Source: CAVQCT01 sp964371785 (GTDB taxonomy: Bacteria; Zixibacteria; MSB-5A5; GN15; FEB-12). Taken from it: a DNA stretch of 64,000 nucleotides. Each line of letters starts with the position of its first letter. Position 1 is the first letter of the stretch. Made by a program: the position numbers and the translations under genes. Positions 45,072 to 54,505 of this stretch are shown here, one piece after another. Location: assembly GCA_964371785.1 (NCBI GenBank), contig CAYJOL010000010.1, forward strand, positions 65,108-129,107, in the 5' to 3' direction. The notes under the pieces were generated by a model. That model saw only the letters and a program-made list of their open reading frames with translations, was not told the DNA's origin and searched no databases.

Positions 45072-45607
45072 GAGCGTGTGTTTAGTTATCTGGCAAGTCC
45101 GAGAGCCAAAAAGTGACGAACCGGATAGCGACTACTACCTTTCTTGAAACAAACTTTACTACTGCTAATGAAACTAAGACTGCTTCGGCAGTCGATTAAG
45201 TATTGTACGTTCGTCTTGTACGCCCTTTGAGGCGGAAGGGACGGCGGGCAGTACCCGTTTGTTTACAGCCGGTAAAGCCATTCCTCCATCAATTCCCACT
45301 CTATTCGTTAACTTCACTAACCATCTTAGAGTCTGTACTTTAAGGAGGTGTATACGCGACATCAGACTGAAATCTCGTGGTTATCAGAAGCACAGGCTAT
45401 TACAGCTAAGTGGAGTTTATCATAACAGTTATGGTGACCTCCGACTCCAAAATAGGAAATACAATGAATTCGTTGGCTGAAGTTTTATCCCACCATTCCC
45501 TAGACACTCTGGGATGCTGCAGGCTGCCATATGGCTCGCAAGAGTCCGGTAGTGTGCTCGACTTCGGCTGGGCGAATAACCTATTTTTCCTTATAAGGAG
45601 GAAATAA
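45072..45607 (+). other. Long 5' leader of the giant secreted protein mRNA
   Basis: Between the promoter and ATG 45608 lie about 535 nt with no clear large gene. It contains an isolated perfect ribosome-site-like sequence AAGGAGGTG near 45343, small hairpins (for example ACTGCTTCGGCAGT) and one short reading frame at its end. No known riboswitch class was recognised. The leader may stabilise the mRNA or control translation. Confidence 0.5.
45464..45607 (+). CDS. Possible 47-residue leader peptide
   Basis: ATG 45464 follows an AGGA site at 6 nt spacing. The frame (MNSLAEVLSHHS...) runs through the ribosome site AAGGAGG of the giant gene and its TAA directly abuts the next ATG. Ribosomes finishing it would be in place to start the giant protein. 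The peptide has no recognised domain and may be fortuitous. Confidence 0.25.
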   Translation: MNSLAEVLSHHSLDTLGCCRLPYGSQESGSVLDFGWANNLFFLIRRK

Positions 45608-48600
45608 ATGTTAAAAAGACTGTTAATAGCAGTATTCGTTTTAGGTCTCGTTCTAGCCCTGAGCGGTACGGCATTTTCAGACAGTGTCTTGAAGAATTAC
45701 ACCGACGGATTCGAGAAGAATCTAAAGGCGCCTTTGGCGTCTGCGGAGAAACCCTCGGCTCTGCCGGCCCAGCCGGCCTTTAAGAAACCGGCGTCTGCAA
45801 TACAGAAGCTGCCGGCGGGTTTGTCGGTTCCGACTCCTCCGCTGCAGTATTTCTGTGATCTTCAGGATTATACAAGCGGCTCCGCCGCTTACTTCTGGAC
45901 GATACCGGATGCTTATGGCGACGACCTATTCAACATGCGTTTTACTGCCGATGCCAACTTTGATTGTTCTCTCAAAGTCGCGCATTACCTGATGTACTGG
46001 CCGGCGTTTGTCGGAACTCCCGACTTCCGGGCGTATGTCTGGGCTGATGACGGCTTTGGTTTCCCGGGCGCGAAGCTCGACTCTGTCGACATCCCCTGGG
46101 CGACCATCGATGCGGAACATACGGCGCAAGCCAGTAACCTGTTCTTCATCTCGGCCGACTTCAGTGCGTCGAACCTCATCTTCTCCGATGGAGAGAACTA
46201 TCACATCGGCTGGACCGTCTTACAAGGTGTTGATCCGTCAGCTACGCTGGCGATCATCTCCGACGCTGCGGATGGTCCGTTCGCTGGCGAAGAACGTGCC
46301 AGTGAAAACTATGCCGGCACCTGGGGGACGATGTTAAACGACTGGGGCGATGATGTAAGTTTCTTCATCCTTGCCGAACGTTGTTGTGGTGAAATCCCGT
46401 ATTCCGATTGCTACACTCAATCTTACATGAATCCAGCGTCATATCCTTCGTATACTTGGCAGACACCGCACCCGGTGTATGGCTTTAGTGACTTTGCGGA
46501 ACGCTTCACGACTGAAGGTCCTGAGACCCTCATGTCAGTGGATGTGGACGTATTTCAGTCCGGTTCGCCGCTGCCGTATATACCTGGAAATGACGATGTT
46601 ATTGTCACCGTTTACAGTGACAACGCTGGACTGCCAGGCGCGCAAATCGCACAGGTCACGATTCTGGGCGGAACATATCCGTTCTATCCGGCGTCTGCCC
46701 ATGCGGATTTCTCGTCGCTTAATCTGGTTCTGGAAGGCGACTTCCATATCGGTTTGAGCACGAGCGCTGCGTTTGGTTCCGGCGACGGTGAAAAGTTCCT
46801 GAGCGACGGCGATGACGGCGTCCAGGGACGGTCGAATCTATTCGATGCACAGGACCTCATGGGCGGCGGGCCGATCTGGTGGCCGCTGGCTGATGTATAT
46901 GGCGCAGACGACAACTTCGGAATCTACGCCAACCTGTGTAAAGACGAGTATTACAGTTGTTCGTGGCAGGATTGGGGCGCTGCGGTAACGAGCGTCTATC
47001 CGGTCCCGGATGCGAATCCTATAATTGAATGGGGTCAGCAGTTCAAAGCCGATGCCGGCAGCGAATGCATTCTCAAAGACCTCACCATCTATATGTATCG
47101 CCATCCGTCGGATTCACTCCGCCCGAACATGTACACGTATAACACGAACATTAACGTGTATGACAGCCCGGGCGGCTCGCTGCTGTATCAGAAGGTGTTA
47201 ACACCGGCTGATTATGCCGCGGCCGGTTATACCGGTTCGAACTTCTACGGCTTCCTGGTCATTGATCTGGTGGTACCGGATGTAGTCGTTCCTAACGAGT
47301 TCATGGTGGGTGTCGAATCGGTCGCCCCGACTCGTGACGAAGGTATCCGTATCACGTATCAAAGCGCAGGCGGCGGTTACCTGAACTCAACCTGGATCAA
47401 TGCTCCGGCTTTCGGTGGCTGGCTCCCGGCTACGGCACTCGGACTTGCGGCCGACATGGGTATGACCATGGACGCCAAAGTCTGCTGTATTCCGTTCAGC
47501 GAAGCTACCTGTACGCCGGGCTCTGATGCCGGCTGGGCAACCATGCAGGGCAACCAGGCTCGTACTGGTGCGTCCAACCTCGCCCTTGGCGATGCATGGT
47601 GCAACCTGAACCTGAACTGGGCTTATGTCGACGCTACTCAGCTTGTAGCGTTCTGCGGCCCGGTCATCTATGGCGACAAAGCGGTGTGCGCGTTCTCGAA
47701 CAAGTACATCGTATTTGATCTTGCCACGGGTACCCCGGTCTATACACTGACCGGCGCGCTTGGTTCGGGTACGCTTATTGGTACTTCCGTTCGTAACACC
47801 CCGACCATTGCCAACATCGACATCGTCGGAACTCCGACCGACGTCATGTTCTTCACGGGTGGTTCGACCCAGTCAGTTGGTGCGGTGAATTTCAACACCG
47901 GCGCCCTGATTTGGGAACGTTCCGTAGTTACCTTCGGTGCTTCCGCGCTTACCGGGCAGACCCGTTGGGCAACTCTCACCCTGCTCAATGTTGGCGGTAT
48001 GAACGTCCTGTTCTACTCGACCGACAACGGCAAAGTGGTTGCGGTTGACGCTACCAATGGCGCGAAATTCAACCAGACCAACTATCCGGGTCTGGGCTGG
48101 CCGGATGCTAACAATCCGCAGACCCTGACCGGCGCCACGTACATCTCCGGCGCGACCGACGGTAACCGGCTGTTCTACAGCACGGCGTCCGCCGCTACCG
48201 AAGGCGATGTATATGGTATTGATGCTGCGACCGGCGCGATCGACTGGACCCTTTCGGGTGCGGGCGGTCTGCAGGCGCAGAATATCTATGTATCTTACAA
48301 CTATCCGGAAGGTTTCCGTGGCGGCGTTGCCTACGACGGCGGTAAATTGTACTGCGCTTCGTATGCGAACGACCTCGGCGTGAGCGATCACCCGACCGAT
48401 GGCGTGTACTATGTCATCGATGCCGGCACCGGTACCCTCCCGATTCCTGCTGTTGCTTCTAACCGTGTCCAGTACAGCACTCCGATTGTCGACGTGGCGC
48501 GCGTTTTCCTGCCGAGCTTGACTCAGTGGGCGACTCCGACCGCGGGCGGCAATCTTGTTGCTTACAACAAGACCACGTCGACTGTGGCTTGGCTTGCGAC

Positions 48601-50698
48601 CAGCCCGGGCGGCGGCCGTTATTACATGAGCGGCTTCCGTACGTGCGAACCGGGTGGTGTGGATGATCTGCTCTTCGTGTTCAACGAAGACGGCTTCCTG
48701 GAATGCTGGAACTCGGTTACCGGCAGCGAAATATTCAGACGCCGTGTGGATCACATCGGCGGCCTGAACATTGGTATGAATGGCGCGATCGCGCAGGCTA
48801 CCGGCGGCGCGATTCACGTGATGTTTGCGGACTACTACGGTGGTCTGTATGACTTCACCCAGGGCGCCGACAGAGCCCGCCTCCAGATCGAGACCTATCA
48901 TCCAACCGGTCCGGTCGAATTCGGCTCCAACCCCGCTCTGCCGGTTGACTTTGGTCCGATCATCACCAATACCGGTTGTACCGACCTGATTTTCGCCAAC
49001 GTCTATGTTGATGAGAACGTGATTATCGGTACCGACCTTCCTGACTTCTCGGCCGGCGTTATTCCGAAGAATCTGGAAGAGCAGGCGAGCAAGATCGCTA
49101 ATGACCTTGCCCGTGACGCCTTCCTTTCGAAATTCCAGCAGCCGAGACAGTCCATTGATGAGAGCATGACGTCCGTTCGCGATATCAATCTTGGCAAGGA
49201 AACCAAGCGCACCGCCGCCGGCGTACCGGCCTGGTTGGTTAGCCTGGATCATCCTACCGCGGGCGATATCGTTCCGGCCGGCGGCACCATCAATCTGCAG
49301 TTCACGGTCAATCAGACTTTGATCAACCGTGGCCCGCAGTCCTGCTATATCGCATTTGACGCCAACGATCCCGACTTCTTCCTGAACAACACGCCGGAAT
49401 ATGCCGATGCGTTGCTTCCGGAAATCTTCCTGACGGTGGTCGGCGGCTGCTTGATCGATACCACGGAACTTGACTTTGGTATCGGCCAGGCCAATATGCA
49501 GTGGGTTACCAACACCGGCCGTTTGGGTACCGGTGACTGGGATCCGCATGCCTTTGATATCGACGGCGATGCTTCGTCGTTCTATCAGGGCACGTATGTT
49601 TATGGCGTGTCGCACTTCCGTATCGCCATGAACACGCAAGACTGGTCGTCTGGCGGTGGCGAAACGGATGCTTGGGTTTCCATGCAGCCGGATCCGAACT
49701 TCTGCGATGACCAGTGCAAGCCTCCACTCACCGCCGACGTGCCGGTGGGCGCAATCACCAGAGATGGTGGAGCGACCTACGACCCGTTGTTGGCTGATGT
49801 GGTTTGCAAGACCTATCTCGACTCCGTCCAGAACTTCGGTGATGGCGCGGGCGGTTGGGATTGGAGCGCCTTCGGCGCCGCGTTCGACGATACCCTGAGC
49901 ATGGGACTGCGGGTCGATTCCAAGACCTACGGTATCAAAGATGCTCCGGAATTCGCGAACATGACGTTTGAAGTCATGACCGTTACTGAACGCAACGGCC
50001 TCCCGGTCGACAACTGGTACTTCGGTACCATGATCGACTATGACGTCGGTACCGATACCGCGGCTCTCGATGCCAGCATCTCCACGGCGTGGTCATACAC
50101 GGCTGGAGGCAATGGCGACGCGGCCTGGGGTCTCATAAAGGTGCCGTTTGGCGGTTGCGACGGTGAAGGGCCGATGATCAACGTGAAAGCGTTGAACGCC
50201 GACTCTGCCCAGTTCAGAAACGACGATGCCGCGACCAATTACAACAAGTATTGGGATAAGGCATACGAGTATATGAGCATGGGCCCGGGTGCGTACTCGC
50301 ACGCGAACGTCAGAAACGGTTCTGACCAGGAATTCCACGCGACTATCGCTGGCCACGACTTCGCCGGCGGTGACTCCTACAAGTTCGGCGTAGCCCAGTT
50401 CGGCTTCGCGGGTGGCGTAGTGAGTCCTGCTCTGTCGTCCAACTACGCCGCGCTTGCCAACACTGTAAACAAGTGGGCAGGTTTCGGTCGTGGTGACGTA
50501 AATGATGACGGCGCCGTAAATATCGCCGACATTATTTATCTGGCCGGGTATGTGAATAACGGCGGTCCCGGACCGATTCCGTTCGTCCATACCGGTGACG
50601 TGAACAACGACGGTCTCGTCAACGCAGGGGATATTACATACATGATCAGTTTCTACTTCGATTGCGGCCCGTGCCCAGTCGGCGCCTGGACTCTCTAA
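45608..50698 (+). CDS. Giant secreted beta-propeller protein with dockerin repeats
   Basis: This 1,696-residue protein starts at ATG 45608 with AAGGAGG 6-7 nt upstream. After a signal peptide (1-24) come three divergent tandem beta-sandwich modules of about 190 residues (about 80-270, 275-460 and 460-650), each with paired cysteines. A PQQ-like propeller region (about 655-1100) follows with repeated VxAxDxxTG-type strands (FDLATGTPVY, VDATNGAKF, IDAATGAIDW). A further beta-rich region follows. The end has two type I dockerin calcium loops (GDVNDDGAVNIADI and GDVNNDGLVNAGDI). Predicted to be exported and to be a major cell-surface or extracellular protein, given the strong promoter, ribosome site and terminator. 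Its binding partner or ligand is not evident, and no cohesin is seen in the window. Confidence 0.88.
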   Translation: MLKRLLIAVFVLGLVLALSGTAFSDSVLKNYTDGFEKNLKAPLASAEKPSALPAQPAFKKPASAIQKLPAGLSVPTPPLQYFCDLQDYTSGSAAYFWTIPDAYGDDLFNMRFTADANFDCSLKVAHYLMYWPAFVGTPDFRAYVWADDGFGFPGAKLDSVDIPWATIDAEHTAQASNLFFISADFSASNLIFSDGENYHIGWTVLQGVDPSATLAIISDAADGPFAGEERASENYAGTWGTMLNDWGDDVSFFILAERCCGEIPYSDCYTQSYMNPASYPSYTWQTPHPVYGFSDFAERFTTEGPETLMSVDVDVFQSGSPLPYIPGNDDVIVTVYSDNAGLPGAQIAQVTILGGTYPFYPASAHADFSSLNLVLEGDFHIGLSTSAAFGSGDGEKFLSDGDDGVQGRSNLFDAQDLMGGGPIWWPLADVYGADDNFGIYANLCKDEYYSCSWQDWGAAVTSVYPVPDANPIIEWGQQFKADAGSECILKDLTIYMYRHPSDSLRPNMYTYNTNINVYDSPGGSLLYQKVLTPADYAAAGYTGSNFYGFLVIDLVVPDVVVPNEFMVGVESVAPTRDEGIRITYQSAGGGYLNSTWINAPAFGGWLPATALGLAADMGMTMDAKVCCIPFSEATCTPGSDAGWATMQGNQARTGASNLALGDAWCNLNLNWAYVDATQLVAFCGPVIYGDKAVCAFSNKYIVFDLATGTPVYTLTGALGSGTLIGTSVRNTPTIANIDIVGTPTDVMFFTGGSTQSVGAVNFNTGALIWERSVVTFGASALTGQTRWATLTLLNVGGMNVLFYSTDNGKVVAVDATNGAKFNQTNYPGLGWPDANNPQTLTGATYISGATDGNRLFYSTASAATEGDVYGIDAATGAIDWTLSGAGGLQAQNIYVSYNYPEGFRGGVAYDGGKLYCASYANDLGVSDHPTDGVYYVIDAGTGTLPIPAVASNRVQYSTPIVDVARVFLPSLTQWATPTAGGNLVAYNKTTSTVAWLATSPGGGRYYMSGFRTCEPGGVDDLLFVFNEDGFLECWNSVTGSEIFRRRVDHIGGLNIGMNGAIAQATGGAIHVMFADYYGGLYDFTQGADRARLQIETYHPTGPVEFGSNPALPVDFGPIITNTGCTDLIFANVYVDENVIIGTDLPDFSAGVIPKNLEEQASKIANDLARDAFLSKFQQPRQSIDESMTSVRDINLGKETKRTAAGVPAWLVSLDHPTAGDIVPAGGTINLQFTVNQTLINRGPQSCYIAFDANDPDFFLNNTPEYADALLPEIFLTVVGGCLIDTTELDFGIGQANMQWVTNTGRLGTGDWDPHAFDIDGDASSFYQGTYVYGVSHFRIAMNTQDWSSGGGETDAWVSMQPDPNFCDDQCKPPLTADVPVGAITRDGGATYDPLLADVVCKTYLDSVQNFGDGAGGWDWSAFGAAFDDTLSMGLRVDSKTYGIKDAPEFANMTFEVMTVTERNGLPVDNWYFGTMIDYDVGTDTAALDASISTAWSYTAGGNGDAAWGLIKVPFGGCDGEGPMINVKALNADSAQFRNDDAATNYNKYWDKAYEYMSMGPGAYSHANVRNGSDQEFHATIAGHDFAGGDSYKFGVAQFGFAGGVVSPALSSNYAALANTVNKWAGFGRGDVNDDGAVNIADIIYLAGYVNNGGPGPIPFVHTGDVNNDGLVNAGDITYMISFYFDCGPCPVGAWTL

Positions 50699-50723
50699 TC
50701 CGGGTAGTAGTACTATAGATCGG

Positions 50724-50757
50724 GAAGCGAGGACCTTCGGGTCCTCGCTTCTTTTTT
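50724..50757 (+). terminator. Terminator of the giant secreted protein gene
   Basis: A stem of 11-12 bp (GAAGCGAGGAC and complement) closed by a CTTCGG loop is followed by six T residues, 25 nt after the stop. Confidence 0.92.
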
Positions 50758-50785
50758 GTATCTGTCTTTGCCGACATATTGTATA

Positions 50786-51895
50786 ATGGGGCAAATGGCT
50801 GAACCGACTACCGACAAAACACAGCGCGAAATTGGCGGCCTGCTGGCCGATCTGTTCGAAATCTCCGCCGTCTATCAGCACGGCCAGAATATCATTTTCA
50901 GCCTGAACAACTACTTCAATCGTGAAAAATCCGTCGAAATGCTTCGTGAACGCCTCAAACTCGCCGGCTACAGCTATACCCTTGACCAAACCGACAGCCA
51001 GTTGACCCTGAGCATCAACCCGAAACGCAAATTTTCCGTCCCGCCCCTGAACATCATTCTGTTTGTCCTGACACTGATTTCGGTGTATATCGTGCCGGTT
51101 TTCCTGCGCCAGGCGGAGGCGGCCGGGTTCAGCAATGCCTTCGGTCGGACTCTTGACGCGCTCAGGCAGGGACAGGCAATACAGTTCACGCTCTGCCTGA
51201 TGTCTATTCTGTTCATTCACGAGATGGGACATTACATTGCGAGCCGCCGGAGGAACATAATCACCTCGTTTCCTTATTTCATCCCGGCTCCGAATATCAT
51301 AGGTACATTCGGCGCGATTATCAAATCCAAGACCCCCTTCCGGAATCGACGGGACCTGATAGAGGTCGGCGCGGCCGGGCCGATCGCAGGCTGGATTGTC
51401 GCCGTTGCCTGTCTGGTGTATGGACTTACTACGTCCACTATTGTGCGTTTGTCGATGATCCCGCCGGGCGAAATGGGCTTCGCCCTTCAGGGAGAATCGA
51501 TCCTGATGCGACTTCTGACCCTTTCGATCATGGGACCGGCGCCCGAAGGAAGCGTCTATGCACTGTCGGAGGCGGCGTACGCCGGCTGGGTCGGTCTGTT
51601 GATCACAGCGATCAATCTGCTGCCGATCGGGCAGCTCGACGGTGGTCATATCCTGTTTGGTCTCTTCCGCCGCAAACAGCATATACTAGGATATATTGCC
51701 ATGGGGCTATTGCTTCTGCTCGGCTTTCAGTCCAAACTATGGTGGGTGTTCGCGATATTCGGATATGTATTTGGGATAAAGCATCTGCCGACGCTCGATG
51801 ACAGTCGCCCGCCGGGACGAATTGCAACGACCATGGGGGTGGTCGCTATCGTCATCCTCGTGCTATCGTTTACGCCGGTGCCTTTTCGGTTGTAG
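50786..51895 (+). CDS. Site-2 protease (M50) family membrane metalloprotease
   Basis: This 369-residue membrane protein has a cytoplasmic N-terminal domain (1-90) and then six or so membrane segments. The zinc motif is HEMGH at residues 145-149 and the third ligand is in LPIGQLDGGH. Such proteases cut transmembrane segments, often of anti-sigma factors or of processed membrane proteins, but the substrate cannot be named. The start could also be ATG 50795; neither has a good ribosome site, and a TATAAT lies over the first, so the mRNA may be almost leaderless. Its last 26 bases overlap the convergent HD-GYP gene. Confidence 0.87.
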   Translation: MGQMAEPTTDKTQREIGGLLADLFEISAVYQHGQNIIFSLNNYFNREKSVEMLRERLKLAGYSYTLDQTDSQLTLSINPKRKFSVPPLNIILFVLTLISVYIVPVFLRQAEAAGFSNAFGRTLDALRQGQAIQFTLCLMSILFIHEMGHYIASRRRNIITSFPYFIPAPNIIGTFGAIIKSKTPFRNRRDLIEVGAAGPIAGWIVAVACLVYGLTTSTIVRLSMIPPGEMGFALQGESILMRLLTLSIMGPAPEGSVYALSEAAYAGWVGLLITAINLLPIGQLDGGHILFGLFRRKQHILGYIAMGLLLLLGFQSKLWWVFAIFGYVFGIKHLPTLDDSRPPGRIATTMGVVAIVILVLSFTPVPFRL

Positions 51896-53387
51896 TTGGA
51901 GCGGCATTGAGCTGGTTGATATCTTCCGGGCGGCCGTACATCTCAACGAAATTTATCTTCCCTTGCCGGATGACTTCGATAAAGACCTCGACCAGTGCCG
52001 GATCAAATTGTCTTCCACTGAAATTTTGAAGCTCCGAAATCGCCTTGGCGAGACTTCCGCCTTTCCGGTAGGGACGATCTGACATGATGGCATCGAAAGT
52101 ATCAGCGACCGCCAGCAGGCGTCCCTCGATCGGGATGTCTTTCCCCTTCAGCCCTTTCGGATAGCCGGTGCCGTCGTACCATTCATGATGCGCGATAATA
52201 TACGGGATGGCCGGCTTAAACAGGTCGATCCCATGTATGATATTGTAGCCGAGTTTCGGATGGCTGTTCATTTTCTTGCGTTCTTCCTCGGTGAGCCGTC
52301 CCGGCTTGTTAAGTATGGCGTCGGGGACGCCTATCTTGCCGATATCATGCAGGGTGCAACCCATGACGAGATTGTCGATTTGCGCCCTGTCCCAACCCAG
52401 TTCATGGGCGATAAGTTCGGCCAGTCTGCTCACCCGGTCGGTATGCCCGGCGGTGTATGGATCCCGCGCCTCAATTGCCTTGGCCAGTCCCCGGATAGCG
52501 TGCAGGTAAGATTGCTGGAGGTCCTGGTAGAGACAGTGGTTGGCGATTGCCGAGGCGGCCGAATTCGACAGGATCGAGAGAACATCGAGCTGACCCGCCG
52601 TGAGTTCATCGAATCGACTCAGAATGAGCAGGTTGATGACGCCATGCAAACGGCGGCGAATGAATATCGGCTGGGCGATAAGGATTTGCGACAAAGCCTG
52701 ACCGTCGAGTAGTACCTGTTGCCTACGTATGGCCGGTTTACCGCTCTTGGTATAAATGAACTTGTCAATGGAGGCTTCGTCGAGCACATTGGCTCGATAT
52801 TTCTCATCATCGCAGCACTCCACATGCCCCACGATATCCTTGCTTTCCGGATCTATGATTATGGCGGATGCCGCGGTAGCGGACAGCTCTTTCTTGGCTG
52901 ATTGGACGACCAGCGCAAGAAACTCGTCGATATTGCCCTCGGCGGTACCGGCATTGGCTACCTGGAGAAACTCAACCTGACCTTCGAGCTGAACATTGGC
53001 ACGTAACACCCGCTGGTGTTCCAGTCCGCGGGTGATGGCGGCTCGCAAAAGATCGAGCTTGAACGGTTTGACCAGAAAGTCATACGCGCCCTTCTTGAGC
53101 ACCGAGATGGCTGTTTCAACCGTCGGGTGGGCCGTCATGAGAATAAAGATGGCGTCGCGGTGATTTGCCAGCGTGGTGTCCAGCACCTGCACCCCGGAAC
53201 AATCTTTCATCACCAGGTCGGACAGGACCAGGTCGACATGATTGTCACGAATAAAGGTGATCGCTTCACGCGCATCGGTGAATGCCTTGACGGAATATTT
53301 GTCCGAAGCCAGAGCCTCGACGATGATATTGCAGATATAGGTCTCATCGTCGACTACAACAATACTGGCGCTGCGGTTTTCGAACAT
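51870..53387 (-). CDS. HD-GYP response regulator with GAF domain
   Basis: This 505-residue protein has a receiver domain (1-120, phospho-acceptor Asp57 in VLSDLVM), a GAF-like domain (about 155-300) and an HD-GYP domain (about 315-480). The latter shows LHDIGKIG, the HHEWYDGTGYPKGL signature and VADTFDAIMSDRPYR. HD-GYP proteins hydrolyse cyclic di-GMP or related dinucleotides, so this regulator probably lowers c-di-GMP after phosphorylation. No sensor kinase is beside it. GGGAG precedes the ATG by about 4 nt. Confidence 0.94.
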   Translation of the reverse strand: MFENRSASIVVVDDETYICNIIVEALASDKYSVKAFTDAREAITFIRDNHVDLVLSDLVMKDCSGVQVLDTTLANHRDAIFILMTAHPTVETAISVLKKGAYDFLVKPFKLDLLRAAITRGLEHQRVLRANVQLEGQVEFLQVANAGTAEGNIDEFLALVVQSAKKELSATAASAIIIDPESKDIVGHVECCDDEKYRANVLDEASIDKFIYTKSGKPAIRRQQVLLDGQALSQILIAQPIFIRRRLHGVINLLILSRFDELTAGQLDVLSILSNSAASAIANHCLYQDLQQSYLHAIRGLAKAIEARDPYTAGHTDRVSRLAELIAHELGWDRAQIDNLVMGCTLHDIGKIGVPDAILNKPGRLTEEERKKMNSHPKLGYNIIHGIDLFKPAIPYIIAHHEWYDGTGYPKGLKGKDIPIEGRLLAVADTFDAIMSDRPYRKGGSLAKAISELQNFSGRQFDPALVEVFIEVIRQGKINFVEMYGRPEDINQLNAAPTTTEKAPA

Positions 53388-53500
53388 GATTCTCCCTTCG
53401 CGTCGGTTGAATTCATGTTAGGTATCGGATAAATGGGTTGATTCCGAAGAGAAAGATTGGTAACTGTATAATTATTGAGCTTGGATTTGCGCCATACATC

Positions 53501-54352
53501 TTAGGATGTAAACTGGTCTGCCTTATAGGAAGAACGCACCAGCGGCGCCGAGAAAACCGTCCTGATTCCTGCCTGCATCGCCAGATGCTTCATCTGTTCG
53601 AATTCGTCAGGATGAACATAGCGGTGAACCGGGAGATGATTTTTCGAAGGCGCAAGATACTGCCCGATGGTTAACATTGAAACGCCGGTATGGGCAAGGT
53701 CCTCGAATAACTGCGAAAGCTCGTCGAGGGTCTCCCCCAATCCAACCATGATGCCCGATTTAGTCAAAATACCGGAATGATCCCTGACATACCTCAGGAG
53801 ATCGAGGGAGCGGGCGTAATCAGCGCCGGGACGGACGGACGAATAGAGTCTCGGCACCGTTTCCAGATTATGATTGAAGATGTCCGGGGCGGCGTCGATT
53901 ATTACATTTGCCGCGTCACGGCTTCCCTGGAAATCCGGCGTAAGCACCTCGATGGTGACGCCGGCGATTCGTTTGCGAAGTTCCAGGACAACCTGAGCAA
54001 ACTGCCCGGCACCGCCATCAGGCAGGTCATCCCGGGTAACCGAGGTTATCACGACATGCTTGAGTTTCAATTCGTTTGACAGCATCGCCACCCGGATCGG
54101 CTCATCCGGATCTACCTCGGTCGGTTTACCCGATGGTACGTCGCAGAACCGGCAGTTTCGCGTACACTGCGGTCCGAGAATAAGAAACGTGGCCGTCCCG
54201 CGATTAAAACACTCCCCCCGATTGGGACAGTTCGCCGCCTGGCAGACCGTGTTGAGGTGATGCTTCCGAAGAAGCTGGCTCACTTCATCGTACTTATTGC
54301 CGCTGAATGCCTTAACTCTAAGCCACTCCGGTTTTCGTTCGCGCGAATTCAT
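53501..54352 (-). CDS. lipA: Lipoyl synthase LipA
   Basis: This 283-residue radical SAM enzyme inserts two sulphur atoms into the octanoyl chain on E2 or GcvH. Both clusters are visible: the auxiliary site C-x4-C-x5-C (CQAANCPNRGEC) and the radical SAM motif CTRNCRFC. The RSSYKA tail matches the family. I use ATG 54352, which has AGGA 7 nt upstream; the ORF extends further but the extra residues lack a ribosome site. With LipM at 17.9 kb it gives the endogenous lipoylation route. Confidence 0.95.
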   Translation of the reverse strand: MNSRERKPEWLRVKAFSGNKYDEVSQLLRKHHLNTVCQAANCPNRGECFNRGTATFLILGPQCTRNCRFCDVPSGKPTEVDPDEPIRVAMLSNELKLKHVVITSVTRDDLPDGGAGQFAQVVLELRKRIAGVTIEVLTPDFQGSRDAANVIIDAAPDIFNHNLETVPRLYSSVRPGADYARSLDLLRYVRDHSGILTKSGIMVGLGETLDELSQLFEDLAHTGVSMLTIGQYLAPSKNHLPVHRYVHPDEFEQMKHLAMQAGIRTVFSAPLVRSSYKADQFTS

Positions 54353-54505
54353 CACCATTTCCTGTTCAATTTCTGCACATCGACTGGCGCCGGGTACTTC
54401 GGGCCGCGAAACCCGGCTTTTGTCAACCACTTCCCGTCAAGTATAAGCGAAAACGCTCGATAATCAACATAAGAATGCATTGAAACAACCTTGATAGGAG
54501 CTACC

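Noticed and set aside
44863..45147. Short plus-strand frame between the REP pair and the promoter
   Set aside because: It crosses the -35/-10 region, lacks a ribosome site and has repeat-derived composition.
47873..49639. Long minus-strand open frame opposite the giant secreted protein
   Set aside because: It has biased composition and no motif, and lies fully within a well-supported gene; it arises from codon structure of the opposite strand.
50093..51682. Long minus-strand open frame opposite the giant protein end and the M50 protease
   Set aside because: It is antisense to two clear genes and their terminator, with no ribosome site or domain.
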